Positions 16,703 through 25,771 of a stretch of 64,000 nt of DNA are shown here, in pieces. The number at the start of each line of letters is the position of its first letter. The first letter of the stretch is position 1. Under the pieces are notes generated by a model that worked only from the letters and a program-made list of their open reading frames with translations, did no database searches and was not told where the DNA came from. Source of the DNA: Halorhodospira abdelmalekii (lineage in GTDB: Bacteria > Pseudomonadota > Gammaproteobacteria > Nitrococcales > Halorhodospiraceae); the NCBI RefSeq assembly GCF_016583625.1, contig NZ_NRRN01000004.1, positions 1 through 64,000 on the forward strand, written 5' to 3'. A program made the translations under genes and the position numbers.

Positions 16703-16951
16703 ATGCGTAAGATGTCGATCTGGTTCGGTGCGTTTGTGATCACTTCAGCGCTGCTGCTTGCCGGGTGTCCGGGTGAGAACGACTTCGAGGATATGGAGGA
16801 TCTTGAAGGTTTCGAGCAGCAGGATCCGGGTGAAGGGTTTGACGACGGCTTCGATAACGATTTCGAGGACGATTTCGACGACGACTTTGGCGATGCCTTT
16901 GACGACGACTTCGAAGACGACTTTGACGATGAAGAGCTCGGGGACTTTTAA
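16703..16951 (+). CDS. Small lipoprotein with acidic FDD repeats
   Basis: An 82-residue protein. A signal peptide ends in the lipobox LLAGC, so a lipid-anchored outer- or inner-membrane protein of about 60 mature residues is expected. The mature part is almost only D, E, F and G in repeats of the type DDDFGDAFDDDFEDDFDD. I know of no family. Such an acidic tail could bind cations or keep a soluble coat in high salt. AAGGAGAAAGA precedes the ATG. It is monocistronic, convergent with prk, and separated from it by a cruciform sequence. Confidence 0.75.
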   Translation: MRKMSIWFGAFVITSALLLAGCPGENDFEDMEDLEGFEQQDPGEGFDDGFDNDFEDDFDDDFGDAFDDDFEDDFDDEELGDF

Positions 16952-17033
16952 CGCCGGTTAGCAGCTAAGCGCTGGCTCTCTGCGCTGTGGCGCCTCCGCG
17001 TGGCCTCGTGGAGTGTAGGGGGCGGCGCTGGAG

Positions 17034-17083
17034 GCGCCTGCACCCTCAAGACCCGCGCTCGGCGGGATCGAGGGTGTAGGCGC
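17034..17083. terminator. Large hairpin between two convergent genes
   Basis: GCGCCTGCACCCTC (17034-17047) pairs with GAGGGTGTAGGCGC (17070-17083) with a single G-T pair. The 22-nt loop has a further CCCGC/GCGGG hairpin. It lacks T tracts, but its place between the lipoprotein gene and prk fits a bidirectional transcript end. Confidence 0.4.
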
Positions 17084-17101
17084 AGTCATTGAGCCCTGCC
17101 T

Positions 17102-17995
17102 TCAGGTGCGGCCGCCGCCGAGTTCGCGGCTCTTCTCGACGAGCTCGTGGATGATCGGCGTCACGATCAGCTCCATCGCGAACCCCGTCTTGCCGCCAGG
17201 GACGACGATGCTGTTGCGGCGCGACATGAACGAGTTCGGGATCATGCTCAGCAGATAGGGGAAGTCGATCTTGAGCCGTTCCGGGTTGCGGAAGCGGATG
17301 ACCGTGAACGATTCATCGAGTGTTGGGATATCGCGCGCGATAAAGGGGTTCGAGGTGTCGACCGTCGGTACGCGCTGGAAGTTAATGTCGCTGCGCGAGA
17401 ACTGCGGAGTGATGTAGTTGACGTAGTCGGGCATGCGCCGCAGGATCGTATCGACGATGGTCTCGGCGGTGTAGCCCCGCTTAGCGCCGTCGCGGTGGAT
17501 CTTCTGGATCCACTCGAGGTTGACAATCGGTGTGACCCCGACGAGCAGGTCGACGTGCTGCGCGACGTTGTGCTCCTCGGTGACGACGCCACCGTGCAGC
17601 CCCTCGTAAAAGAGCAGATCGCTCCCCTGACCAGCCTCTTCCCACGCCGTGAACTCGCCTGGCCCTAGGCCCTCGTAGGGGGCGGCCTCCTCTTCGTTGT
17701 GGAGGTAGCGGCGGCGGTTGCAGATGCCGCTTTCGGCGTAGCGCCGGAACGACTCCTCGAGCTCACCGAAGAGGTTGGCCTCTGGGCCGAAGTGACTCAA
17801 GTTGCGTCCCTCGGCGACCGCCTTGGCGAGTTGTTCGCGCATCTCTTGACGATTGAAACGGTGGAAGGCGTCGCCTTCGATGATGGCCGGAGCGATCTGC
17901 TCACGCCGGAAGATGTGTTCGAATGCGACCTTGACCGTGCTGGTTCCGGCGCCGGAAGAGCCGGTCACCGCGATAATCGGATGCTTCGCAGACAT
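17102..17995 (-). CDS. prkB: Phosphoribulokinase
   Basis: Phosphorylates ribulose 5-phosphate to ribulose 1,5-bisphosphate, the RubisCO substrate. The 297-residue protein is of the bacterial (octameric) type: P-loop GSSGAGTST at residues 12-20, IIEGDAFHRFNRQEMRE, and YEGLHGGVV. Length is normal. rpe lies 71 bp upstream on the same strand, and cbbR and cbbLS follow, so the Calvin-cycle enzymes are split in two divergent groups. Confidence 0.95.
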   Translation of the reverse strand: MSAKHPIIAVTGSSGAGTSTVKVAFEHIFRREQIAPAIIEGDAFHRFNRQEMREQLAKAVAEGRNLSHFGPEANLFGELEESFRRYAESGICNRRRYLHNEEEAAPYEGLGPGEFTAWEEAGQGSDLLFYEGLHGGVVTEEHNVAQHVDLLVGVTPIVNLEWIQKIHRDGAKRGYTAETIVDTILRRMPDYVNYITPQFSRSDINFQRVPTVDTSNPFIARDIPTLDESFTVIRFRNPERLKIDFPYLLSMIPNSFMSRRNSIVVPGGKTGFAMELIVTPIIHELVEKSRELGGGRT

Positions 17996-18066
17996 AGATC
18001 ACCTCGTAAGTTTGCAGTGTGGACGTGGAGACGGTTGGCCGCTCGGCGGGTTGGGTTTGGGGTGGA

Positions 18067-18744
18067 TCAGGCCGCGCGCGCAGCCTCGATCTCGGTGCGC
18101 ATGCGCTGAATGGCCGCAGCGTAGTCGTCGGCACCGAAGATCGCCGAACCAGCGACAAAGGTATCGGCACCGGCGGCTGCGATCTCGCCGATATTCTCTG
18201 CCTTGACCCCGCCGTCGATCTCCAGGCGGATATCGGCGCCGAGTTCGTCGATGAGGCGCCGCGCCTCGCGCAACTTGGCGAGCGCGGAAGGGATGAACTT
18301 CTGGGCGGGGAACCCGGGGTTGACCGACATCAGCAGCACCATGTCGACCTTGTCGGCGACGTGGCGCAGGCAGTCGAGCGGGGTGGCCGGATTAAAGACC
18401 AGCCCGGCCTTAGCACCGTGTTCGCGGATCAGGCCCAGTGAGCGGTCGATGTGCTCACTCGCCTCCGGGTGGAAGGTGATCCAGTTGGCCCCGGCGGCGG
18501 CAAAATCAGGGATCAGCCGGTCGACCGGCTTGACCATCAGGTGGACGTCGATGGGGGCGCGGATGCCGTAATCACGCAGCGCTTGGCAGACCAGCGGGCC
18601 GATCGTCAGATTCGGCACGTAGTGATTGTCCATGACGTCGAAGTGGATGATATCGGCACCGGCGTCGAGCACGGCCTGTACCTCCTCGCCCAGGCGGGCA
18701 AAATCGGCCGATAGAATCGATGGTGCGATCAGTGCGTCTTTCAT
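18067..18744 (-). CDS. rpe: Ribulose-phosphate 3-epimerase
   Basis: Interconverts xylulose and ribulose 5-phosphate and so supplies phosphoribulokinase. The 225-residue TIM barrel has [29 protein letters not shown] with the metal-binding residues, DVHLMVKP, and [15 protein letters not shown] 18744 begins at the conserved N-terminus. It is likely cotranscribed with prkB. Confidence 0.95.
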   Translation of the reverse strand: MKDALIAPSILSADFARLGEEVQAVLDAGADIIHFDVMDNHYVPNLTIGPLVCQALRDYGIRAPIDVHLMVKPVDRLIPDFAAAGANWITFHPEASEHIDRSLGLIREHGAKAGLVFNPATPLDCLRHVADKVDMVLLMSVNPGFPAQKFIPSALAKLREARRLIDELGADIRLEIDGGVKAENIGEIAAAGADTFVAGSAIFGADDYAAAIQRMRTEIEAARAA

Positions 18745-18923
18745 AGGTTTAGGTCCTCGCAGGGATGGTTGCGGCACCCCGAAGCCGCGCACAGCCAAGC
18801 TGAAAGCTACGAGTGCGGCAGGGGCGACGAAAATTAATGATTGGTGATGATTCGTATAAGAGCCCGGTGTCGCCGGCGGTCGGCGGTTGCCACATCCTGA
18901 ATGGGCTCGCTCCCGGCGGCCCG

Positions 18924-18956
18924 CTCTCGGCCTGCTCTCGGCCTGCTCTCGGCCTG
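18924..18956. repeat. Three tandem 11-bp units
   Basis: CTCTCGGCCTG is repeated three times exactly in the 295-bp gap between cbbR and rpe. No other element was found in that gap. Confidence 0.7.
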
Positions 18957-19039
18957 CAAGGCGATCGTGCTGATCGCCTGCAGACGCCGAGACGCCCGAG
19001 CGAGCCGTTTCGGCACTCAGGCCCTACTAGGCCCTCGTC

Positions 19040-20128
19040 TCAGGTGGTGGTCGTAGCCAGGCCGGCCGCCCTCTTTGTGGCAGTGAGCTCGCTGGAGGCA
19101 GCGAGTGCTGCAGGCCGCTCCGGGGATTGAACGCTTGCGGTTGCAGGCGGCTGTCTGCCGGCCGTCGGCCCCTGGCTCCGCTCGCCGGCCGGTCCAAAGT
19201 CCGGCGGCGTGGTCTGCGTTGTCGGAGCGCAGTGCCAATGGGCGTGTGCTTCCTCCACGACGAAGCGGCGAAAAGCCTCAGCCGCGGGCGAGAGTCGTTT
19301 GCCGGAGCGGTGCACCAGGTACCAGTGACGTTCCAGCGGGAAGCCCTCAACGTTGAGCACGCAGAGACGGCCCAGCTCCAACTCCAGCGCAACGGTGTGG
19401 ATAGAGACCACACCGAGGCCAAGGCCGGCTTGCACCGACTGCTTGATCGCCTCGTTGGAGCTCATCTCCAGTCCCCCGTGCAGGCGCAAACCGCGTTGCT
19501 CAAGAAAGCGTTCGACGGTGTTGCGGGTTCCGGAGCCGGCCTCGCGCAACACGAAGAGCTCGTCTTGCAGCCGCTCCAGGGGGATCTGCGCACCGGTAGC
19601 CAGTGGGTGCTCAGGTGCGGCAATTACCACCAAGGGGTTGGGCATGAAAGTCTCTGCGGCGACATCAAGACCCTCCGGGGGTTCGCCCATGATGGCGAGA
19701 TCCATCTCATTGTCCTGAATGCGTCGCAGTAACCCCTCGCGGTTGGTCACCTCGAGCTGAAAGGTGATTCCGGGCTGGCGGCGGGTGAAGGTCGCTAGCA
19801 GATCAGTAGCGAAGTAGTTCGCCGTTGATGCGACGGTAAGACGCAGGCGGCCGCTGTTTAAGCCGCGCAGGGCTTCGAGCCCATCGCTGAGTTCGCGCAA
19901 TTCAGCGGCGATGCGCTGGGCGTAGCGTCGCACCTCGCCGCCGGCCTCGGTGAGGAAGATGCGCTTGCCGATCTGCTCAAAGAGCGGTAGACCGACCTGC
20001 TGTTCGAGTTGTTTGATCTGCATCGATACCGCGGGCTGGGTGAGGTAGAGCTCCTCTGCAGCGCGTGTGAAGCTCAGGTGTCGGGCAACCGACTCAAAGA
20101 CTTTCAACTGCCGTAGCGTAATGTTCAT
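19040..20128 (-). CDS. cbbR: LysR-type regulator of CO2 fixation
   Basis: A 362-residue LysR-type activator. The helix-turn-helix is in residues 1-60 (LRQLKVFESVARHLSFTRAA, then LTQPAVSMQIKQLEQQ), followed by a periplasmic-binding-like effector domain (VASTANYFATDLLATF, LAIMGEPPEGLD). It is about 50 residues longer than most CbbR proteins because of a low-complexity C-terminal tail rich in P, T and A. Its place, divergent from cbbL with a shared control region, is the classic CbbR position. Effectors such as RuBP or NADPH are known for the family and not visible here. Confidence 0.92.
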   Translation of the reverse strand: MNITLRQLKVFESVARHLSFTRAAEELYLTQPAVSMQIKQLEQQVGLPLFEQIGKRIFLTEAGGEVRRYAQRIAAELRELSDGLEALRGLNSGRLRLTVASTANYFATDLLATFTRRQPGITFQLEVTNREGLLRRIQDNEMDLAIMGEPPEGLDVAAETFMPNPLVVIAAPEHPLATGAQIPLERLQDELFVLREAGSGTRNTVERFLEQRGLRLHGGLEMSSNEAIKQSVQAGLGLGVVSIHTVALELELGRLCVLNVEGFPLERHWYLVHRSGKRLSPAAEAFRRFVVEEAHAHWHCAPTTQTTPPDFGPAGERSQGPTAGRQPPATASVQSPERPAALAASSELTATKRAAGLATTTT

Positions 20129-20157
20129 CCTCCTGCCTCCTCTCCTCGTCGACCAAG

Positions 20158-20177
20158 CTATAAGCTAATATTTATAG
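20158..20177. promoter_or_regulatory. Candidate CbbR operator
   Basis: CTATAA and TTATAG (20158-20163 and 20172-20177) form an exact inverted repeat with an 8-bp spacer, in an AT-rich patch between the divergent cbbR and cbbL. It includes the T-N11-A pattern of LysR boxes and lies 30 bp before the cbbR ATG. The rest of the 248-bp intergenic region up to 20376 should contain the cbbL promoter, with an AT-rich TTTATAGAGTGCATAAAAA at 20328-20346. Confidence 0.5.
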
Positions 20178-20376
20178 GTCAAGCAAAAACTATTTCTTTT
20201 TCTTTTGTATCTGCAAGGCTATGCTCATCTCGTCGATAGCGCAAGGGGCGATTGGTTGGAGTCGGTTCGCGGACTAGCGGTCCGGCCGCTAAGCCAAATC
20301 TCCCCCTACAGACCCCCCAAGCACCCTTTATAGAGTGCATAAAAACGCATTGGTAGCAACGTTTGAGGAGTCGATG

Positions 20377-21798
20377 ATGGCGAGCAGAACCTATAACGCA
20401 GGTGTCAAGACGTACCGTGACGAGTACTGGGAGCCGGACTACCAGATCAAGGACAGCGATCTGCGGGCCTGCTTCAAGGTCGTACCGCAGCCCGGTGTCG
20501 ATCGCGAAGAGGCGGCCGCGGCGGTAGCGGCGGAGTCGTCGACGGCGACCTGGACGTATGTCTGGACCGACCTGATGACCGACATTGAGTACTACAAGGG
20601 GCGGGCCTACAAGATCGAAGACGTCCCCGGTGACGATGAGGCCTTCTACGCCTTCATTGCTTATCCGATCGACCTCTTCGAAGAGGGCTCCATCGTTAAC
20701 GTCTTCACCTCGCTCGTCGGTAACGTCTTTGGCTTTAAGGCGGTGCGGATGCTGCGCCTCGAAGATGTGCACTTCCCGCTGGCCTTCGTCATGACCTGCC
20801 AAGGGCCGCCACACGGCATCAAGTCCGAGCGCGATAAGCTCAGCAAGTACGGCCGGCCGCTGCTCGGTGGCACCCTCAAGCCGAAGCTGGGTCTGTCGCC
20901 GAAGAACTACGGCCGCGCCTGTTACGAGGCGCTGCGCGGTGGTCTCGACTTCACCAAGGACGATGAGAACGTCAACTCCCAGCCCTTCTTGCGCTGGCGT
21001 GAGCGTTTCGACTACATCATGGAGGCGATCGATAAGGCCGAGGCCGAGACCGGCGAGCGCAAGGGCCACTACCTCAACGTCACGGCGGCGACCCCCGAGG
21101 AGATGTACAAGCGGGCCGAGTACGCCAAGGAACTCGGCGCGCCGATCATCATGCACGACTACATCACGGCCGGTTTCTGTGCCCACCAGGGGCTGTCGCA
21201 CTGGTGCCGCGATAACGGCATGTTGCTGCATATTCACCGCGCTATGCACGCCGTTCTCGACCGTAATCCCAAGCACGGCATCCACTTCCGCGTGTTGACC
21301 AAGATCTTGCGCCTGATGGGTGGTGATCAGCTCCATACTGGCACGGTCGTTGGCAAGCTTGAGGGCGATCGCGAGGCGACGCTCGGCTGGGTCGATCTGC
21401 TGCGCGAGCGCTACATCAAAGAGGACCGCTCGCGCGGGCTCTTCTTCGATCAAGATTTCGGCGCCATGCCGGGCGCCTTTGCGGTCGCCTCCGGTGGTAT
21501 CCACGTCTGGCACATGCCGGCGCTGCTGTCGATCTTCGGCGACGACGCCGTCTTCCAGTTCGGTGGCGGTACGCTCGGCCACCCGTGGGGCAACGCCGCC
21601 GGCGCTTGCGCCAACCGCGTGGCCCTGGAGGCGTGTGTCAAGGCGCGCAACGAGGGGCGGGACCTGGAGAAAGAGGGTAAGGAGATCCTCACCGAGGCCG
21701 GCAGCAAGAGCCCCGAGCTCAAAGCGGCGATGGAGACCTGGAAAGAGGTCAAATTCGAGTTCGACACCGTCGATAAGCTCGATACGGCCCACCGTTAA
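20377..21798 (+). CDS. cbbL: RubisCO large subunit, form I (IAq-like)
   Basis: Carboxylates ribulose 1,5-bisphosphate. The 473-residue subunit has [11 protein letters not shown], the carbamylated lysine in [21 protein letters not shown] and the loop-6 GKLEG. It is a form I enzyme; linkage to cbbQ and cbbO and absence of carboxysome genes suit the non-carboxysomal IAq subgroup. ATG 20377 is preferred: GAGGAG lies 6 nt upstream and the family start [11 protein letters not shown] follows. An ATG three bases earlier is also usable. Confidence 0.97.
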   Translation: MASRTYNAGVKTYRDEYWEPDYQIKDSDLRACFKVVPQPGVDREEAAAAVAAESSTATWTYVWTDLMTDIEYYKGRAYKIEDVPGDDEAFYAFIAYPIDLFEEGSIVNVFTSLVGNVFGFKAVRMLRLEDVHFPLAFVMTCQGPPHGIKSERDKLSKYGRPLLGGTLKPKLGLSPKNYGRACYEALRGGLDFTKDDENVNSQPFLRWRERFDYIMEAIDKAEAETGERKGHYLNVTAATPEEMYKRAEYAKELGAPIIMHDYITAGFCAHQGLSHWCRDNGMLLHIHRAMHAVLDRNPKHGIHFRVLTKILRLMGGDQLHTGTVVGKLEGDREATLGWVDLLRERYIKEDRSRGLFFDQDFGAMPGAFAVASGGIHVWHMPALLSIFGDDAVFQFGGGTLGHPWGNAAGACANRVALEACVKARNEGRDLEKEGKEILTEAGSKSPELKAAMETWKEVKFEFDTVDKLDTAHR

Positions 21799-21833
21799 TC
21801 CCTCGTTTTACAAAGCTTTTCAGGAGATCGACC

Positions 21834-22187
21834 ATGAGCGAAATGCAAGACTACAAGTCGAAGCTCTCGGATCCGAGCAGCCGCCGCTTCGAGACCTTCT
21901 CCTACCTGCCGGCCCTCACCGAGGAGGAGATCCGCAAGCAGGTTCAGTACATCGTCGACCAAGGTTGGCAGCCGGCCGTCGAGCACACCGAGCCGGAAAA
22001 CGCCATGGACCAGTTCTGGTACATGTGGAAGCTGCCGATGTTCGGTGAGACCGACATCGATACGGTGCTCGCCGAGGCGAAGAAGTGTCATGACGCCTAT
22101 CCCGAGCACCACGTCAAGCTGATCGGTTACGACTGGAAGCGGCAGGTGCAGGGCTTGGCCTTCGTCATCTATCGCGCACCGGAGTAG
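21834..22187 (+). CDS. cbbS: RubisCO small subunit
   Basis: The 117-residue small subunit caps the L8 core. It has [30 protein letters not shown] and [11 protein letters not shown], all standard. It begins 35 bp after cbbL, with AGGAG 9 nt upstream of the ATG. The 164-bp gap to cbbQ is GC-rich with several imperfect hairpins that could reduce downstream transcription. Confidence 0.97.
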   Translation: MSEMQDYKSKLSDPSSRRFETFSYLPALTEEEIRKQVQYIVDQGWQPAVEHTEPENAMDQFWYMWKLPMFGETDIDTVLAEAKKCHDAYPEHHVKLIGYDWKRQVQGLAFVIYRAPE

Positions 22188-22351
22188 CGGCCGCGAAGTG
22201 ATGCGCACGGGCGGGCCGGTCGGTCCGGTCCGCTCGTGCCCCGCTCCGCCAGAGACGCTTCGTGCGCTCCAGGCGCACTCGCCGACGAGCAGTCTTTCTC
22301 AAGGCAGCTGACGCCTTGCGAAAGACCGGTAACGAGCAGCGGAGGGTCGTG

Positions 22352-23158
22352 ATGAGCGAGCACAATGTCGAGCAGTATCGGGTGACTGAGGCGCCTTACT
22401 ACCGGCCAGTCGCCGACGAAGTCGATCTCTACCGAGCCGCCTACGAGGCGCGCATGCCGGTGATGCTCAAAGGGCCGACCGGGTGTGGCAAGTCGCGCTT
22501 TGTCGAACACATGGCCTACACCTTGGGGCGGCCGCTGGTGACGGTGGCGTGTAACGAAGATATGACGGCGGCCGATCTGGTCGGGCGCTACTTGCTCGAT
22601 GCCCAAGGGACGCGCTGGCAGGACGGTCCGCTGACCACCGCAGCCCGTATCGGCGCGATCTGCTACCTCGACGAAGTGGTCGAGGCGCGGCAAGACACGA
22701 CGGTCGTGATCCACCCCCTCACCGACCATCGGCGCACCCTGCCGTTAGAGAAGAAGGGTGAGCTGGTGCATGCCCACCCCGATTTCCACCTGGTGATCTC
22801 CTATAATCCCGGCTACCAATCGCTGATGAAGGATCTAAAGCAGTCGACCAAGCAGCGCTTCGGGGCGCTCGATTTCGACTATCCGGAGGCCGAGATCGAG
22901 GGCGAGATCGTCGCCCACGAAGGTGGGGTGGCTGCCGAGATCGCCGAGAAGCTGGTTCAGGTCGCCCATCGGGCGCGCAACTTGAAGGGGCACGGCCTCG
23001 ATGAGGGCATCTCAACCCGGCTGCTGGTCTATGCGGCGAGCCTGATTGCGAAGGGGATCGATCCGCGGGCAGCCTGCATCATGACGTTGGTGCGGCCGCT
23101 GACCGACGACCCCGATATGCGCGAGACGCTCGATCAGGCGGTCGCGACCTACTTCTAA
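22352..23158 (+). CDS. cbbQ: RubisCO activase ATPase subunit (MoxR-type AAA+)
   Basis: A 268-residue AAA+ ATPase. Walker [10 protein letters not shown] is at about residues 45-53, [11 protein letters not shown] gives Walker B, and [15 protein letters not shown] sensor 1. Together with CbbO it removes inhibitory sugar phosphates from RubisCO. GGAGGGT precedes ATG 22352; the upstream open frame has no family match. It is followed after 65 bp by cbbO. Confidence 0.93.
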   Translation: MSEHNVEQYRVTEAPYYRPVADEVDLYRAAYEARMPVMLKGPTGCGKSRFVEHMAYTLGRPLVTVACNEDMTAADLVGRYLLDAQGTRWQDGPLTTAARIGAICYLDEVVEARQDTTVVIHPLTDHRRTLPLEKKGELVHAHPDFHLVISYNPGYQSLMKDLKQSTKQRFGALDFDYPEAEIEGEIVAHEGGVAAEIAEKLVQVAHRARNLKGHGLDEGISTRLLVYAASLIAKGIDPRAACIMTLVRPLTDDPDMRETLDQAVATYF

Positions 23159-23223
23159 CTGGACCCATGGCAAAGGCTGGGCCGTTGAGCGCACACCGGT
23201 TGTGCGCCGCGTGGGGGTGAGTG

Positions 23224-25581
23224 ATGACGGTACGACTGGAGGACTACCGCGAGACCCTAGAGGCGTGCGATCCACACATCGCTGAGACGCTGGAGGGGGC
23301 CTTTGCGGAGGCCGCGCGCGTCATGTCGCCGCGCGGCCTGCACAACTACCTGGATGGCGCGCGGGCCTTTGCCGATCTGGGGCGTGGCGCCGATGTGGTG
23401 CGGACGTGGCTCGAGGCGATGCCGGAGGTGGCCAAGGAGGTCGGTGAGGATGTCGTGCTGGAGGTGCAGACCTCGGCGCTGCGCCTCTCCTCCATGGTCA
23501 GTGGTCCGGTGATCGCGCTGCTGCTCGCCGGGATGCCGACGGCGGCGCGCCGCCTTGGTGATCCGCAACTGGTCGTGCAGTACCTCAACCTGATCCATCA
23601 ACTATCGGGCAAGGCGCCGCGCGGGCTGCGGCCGATGATGGAGAATCTCGACGAGCTCTTCGCCAAGTTGACGCTCGGTGGTTTGCGGCGCTGGGCGCTG
23701 TGGGGGGCACAGGCGCATGCGACCGACTTTGCTCAGCAGCGCGCCTACTTTGCGCTTGAGACGGCTGATAGTCAGGCGATGCTGCAGCAGGAGCGCCGCG
23801 GCACGCTCTTTGTTGATAACCAGCGCAAACTCAACTTCTACTTACGTGCGCTGTGGGGGCGCGACTTCTTCATGCGTCCGACCTCGGGCGATTTCGAGAC
23901 GCGCCAAGGCTACCGGCCCTTTATTGAGCGGCGGGTGATCCACCTGCCGGATGCCTACGACGACTGCGGCGATCTGCCGGGTAAGGAGCTCTATCGGGCC
24001 AGTGCCGCGCACGCCGCCGCGCACCTGGTCTACACCCGCGAGCCGCTTGCCCCGCACGGCCTGAGCGCCGCGCAGCGGGCGGTGATCGGCATGCTGGAGG
24101 ATGCCCGCATCGAGCATCTGGCGATGGCGCGTTTTCCCGGGTTGCGCACGCTGTGGCTCGGCTTCCATGAGCAGCGCGCGCGGCAGCGTGCAATGCTGGA
24201 GGGCGCGCCGTCGTTGCACCCCTTCGTGCTGTGGCTGGAGCGCTGCGCTCACGCTCTGCTCGACCCGCAGGCCGGCAGCGACAGTTTGTGGGTGCGCCGG
24301 GTCTGCGAGCGTTTTGCGGCCGACTATGCCAAAGACGAGGAGGGCCAGGCGTGGGTGCGCGAGCTCGGCGTCACCCTCCATGCGCGCTGGGCCGCTGAGC
24401 ACGAAGTGCCGAGTGCGCGAGCGCTCGAGGCGTACGGGGTCCCCTACCACGACGACAACCGCTATCTCTTTGCTGAGGACCGCGACGAGTGGCTTGAGGC
24501 CGAGTACGTCCCCGAGAGCCACCGGCAGACGCGCAAGTACGTCAGCCTGATGGAGTTCGTCAACGAGGTCGATTGCGAGTTGGCCGGCGACGATGCGCAA
24601 GAGATCTGGGTGCTGCCGACCGAGCTCTTCCCCTATGAGGACGAAGGGGTCAGCTACAACGAGATGGAGGGGGTCGAGCCGGTCAGCCCGCCCTACCACT
24701 ACCCCGAGTGGGACTACCAGATTCAGCTCCACCGCCCCGATTGGACGACGGTCATTGAGCGCCGCCCTAAGCGCGGTGAGGCTGAGCAGATCGACGCGGT
24801 GTTGACCGAATATCGCCCGGTTGCGAGCCGGCTGCGCTACCTGATTGATGCCTTGCAGCCGCAGGGGCTGATTCGTCAGCGGCGGCAGGAGGATGGCGAT
24901 GAGCTCGATATCGACGCGGCGGTGCGCGCCTTGGTCGATGTGCGCTTAGGCATGACCCCGGATACTCGGGTCAATACCCGCTACATCCGCAAGACCCGCG
25001 ATCTGGCGGTGCTGCTGCTGCTTGATCTCTCTGAGTCGACCAATGAGCAGGTCCCCGGCAGCGAGAAGAGCATCGTGCAGCTGACCCGCGAGGCCTCCGC
25101 GTTGCTTGGCTGGGCCATAGACGGCATCGGCGACCCCTTCGCCGTCCACGGTTTCGCCTCCGATGGGCGTCACGATGTTCAATACTTTCGCTTTAAGGAC
25201 TTTGTACAGCCGTGGGACGAGGAGGCGAAGGGGCGTCTGGCCGGGATGCACGGGCAGTACTCGACGCGCATGGGTGCGGCGATGCGTCACGCTGCAACCC
25301 ACTTGGCCCGGCGCCCGCAGCGGCGCAAGCTGCTACTGGTCGTTACCGACGGTGAGCCGCACGATGTCGATGTGCGAGATCCGCAGTACTTGCGTCACGA
25401 TACCAAGAAGGCAGTCGAGGATCTGGCCGCGCGTGGGATCACAACTTACTGTTTGACCTTGGATCGCGAGGCCGATCACTACGTTTCGCGGATCTTCGGC
25501 GCCAACAGTTACTCTGTCGTCGATCAAGTCGAGCGATTGCCGGAGCGGCTGCCGGCGCTCTTCGCCCAGTTGACCCGCTGA
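23224..25581 (+). CDS. cbbO: RubisCO activase adaptor with von Willebrand A domain
   Basis: A 785-residue partner of CbbQ. The N-terminal two thirds are helical without known motifs. The last ~200 residues form a VWA domain with the MIDAS start LLLLDLSESTNEQ (about residue 600) and VVTDGEPHDVDV. Known CbbO uses the MIDAS to bind RubisCO while CbbQ drives remodelling. The GTG at 23221 is the codon before ATG 23224; I chose the ATG. Length is normal for the family. Confidence 0.92.
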   Translation: MTVRLEDYRETLEACDPHIAETLEGAFAEAARVMSPRGLHNYLDGARAFADLGRGADVVRTWLEAMPEVAKEVGEDVVLEVQTSALRLSSMVSGPVIALLLAGMPTAARRLGDPQLVVQYLNLIHQLSGKAPRGLRPMMENLDELFAKLTLGGLRRWALWGAQAHATDFAQQRAYFALETADSQAMLQQERRGTLFVDNQRKLNFYLRALWGRDFFMRPTSGDFETRQGYRPFIERRVIHLPDAYDDCGDLPGKELYRASAAHAAAHLVYTREPLAPHGLSAAQRAVIGMLEDARIEHLAMARFPGLRTLWLGFHEQRARQRAMLEGAPSLHPFVLWLERCAHALLDPQAGSDSLWVRRVCERFAADYAKDEEGQAWVRELGVTLHARWAAEHEVPSARALEAYGVPYHDDNRYLFAEDRDEWLEAEYVPESHRQTRKYVSLMEFVNEVDCELAGDDAQEIWVLPTELFPYEDEGVSYNEMEGVEPVSPPYHYPEWDYQIQLHRPDWTTVIERRPKRGEAEQIDAVLTEYRPVASRLRYLIDALQPQGLIRQRRQEDGDELDIDAAVRALVDVRLGMTPDTRVNTRYIRKTRDLAVLLLLDLSESTNEQVPGSEKSIVQLTREASALLGWAIDGIGDPFAVHGFASDGRHDVQYFRFKDFVQPWDEEAKGRLAGMHGQYSTRMGAAMRHAATHLARRPQRRKLLLVVTDGEPHDVDVRDPQYLRHDTKKAVEDLAARGITTYCLTLDREADHYVSRIFGANSYSVVDQVERLPERLPALFAQLTR

Positions 25582-25771
25582 GCGCGCTGCGGCGCGCCGG
25601 GCGGCAGGGGGACGCGGCCGCGTCTTATCTTGACGATCAAAACGATTTGCTTTTGCTTATTGATTGCCGTCCGTAGAGTTGCCAATCGTGACGACGGCGT
25701 GTTGACTGTAGCGGCCTAACGATGGCCGCCACGACGGCCGATCCACCGCATTAGACCGAGGGAGGTAGAAC

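Noticed and set aside
18924-18956. Possible regulator binding array between cbbR and rpe
   Set aside because: Three exact GC-rich 11-bp units without dyad symmetry look like slippage products; both flanking genes end or start away from it.
20179-21792. 537-codon minus-strand frame
   Set aside because: Antisense shadow of cbbL with no recognisable domain.
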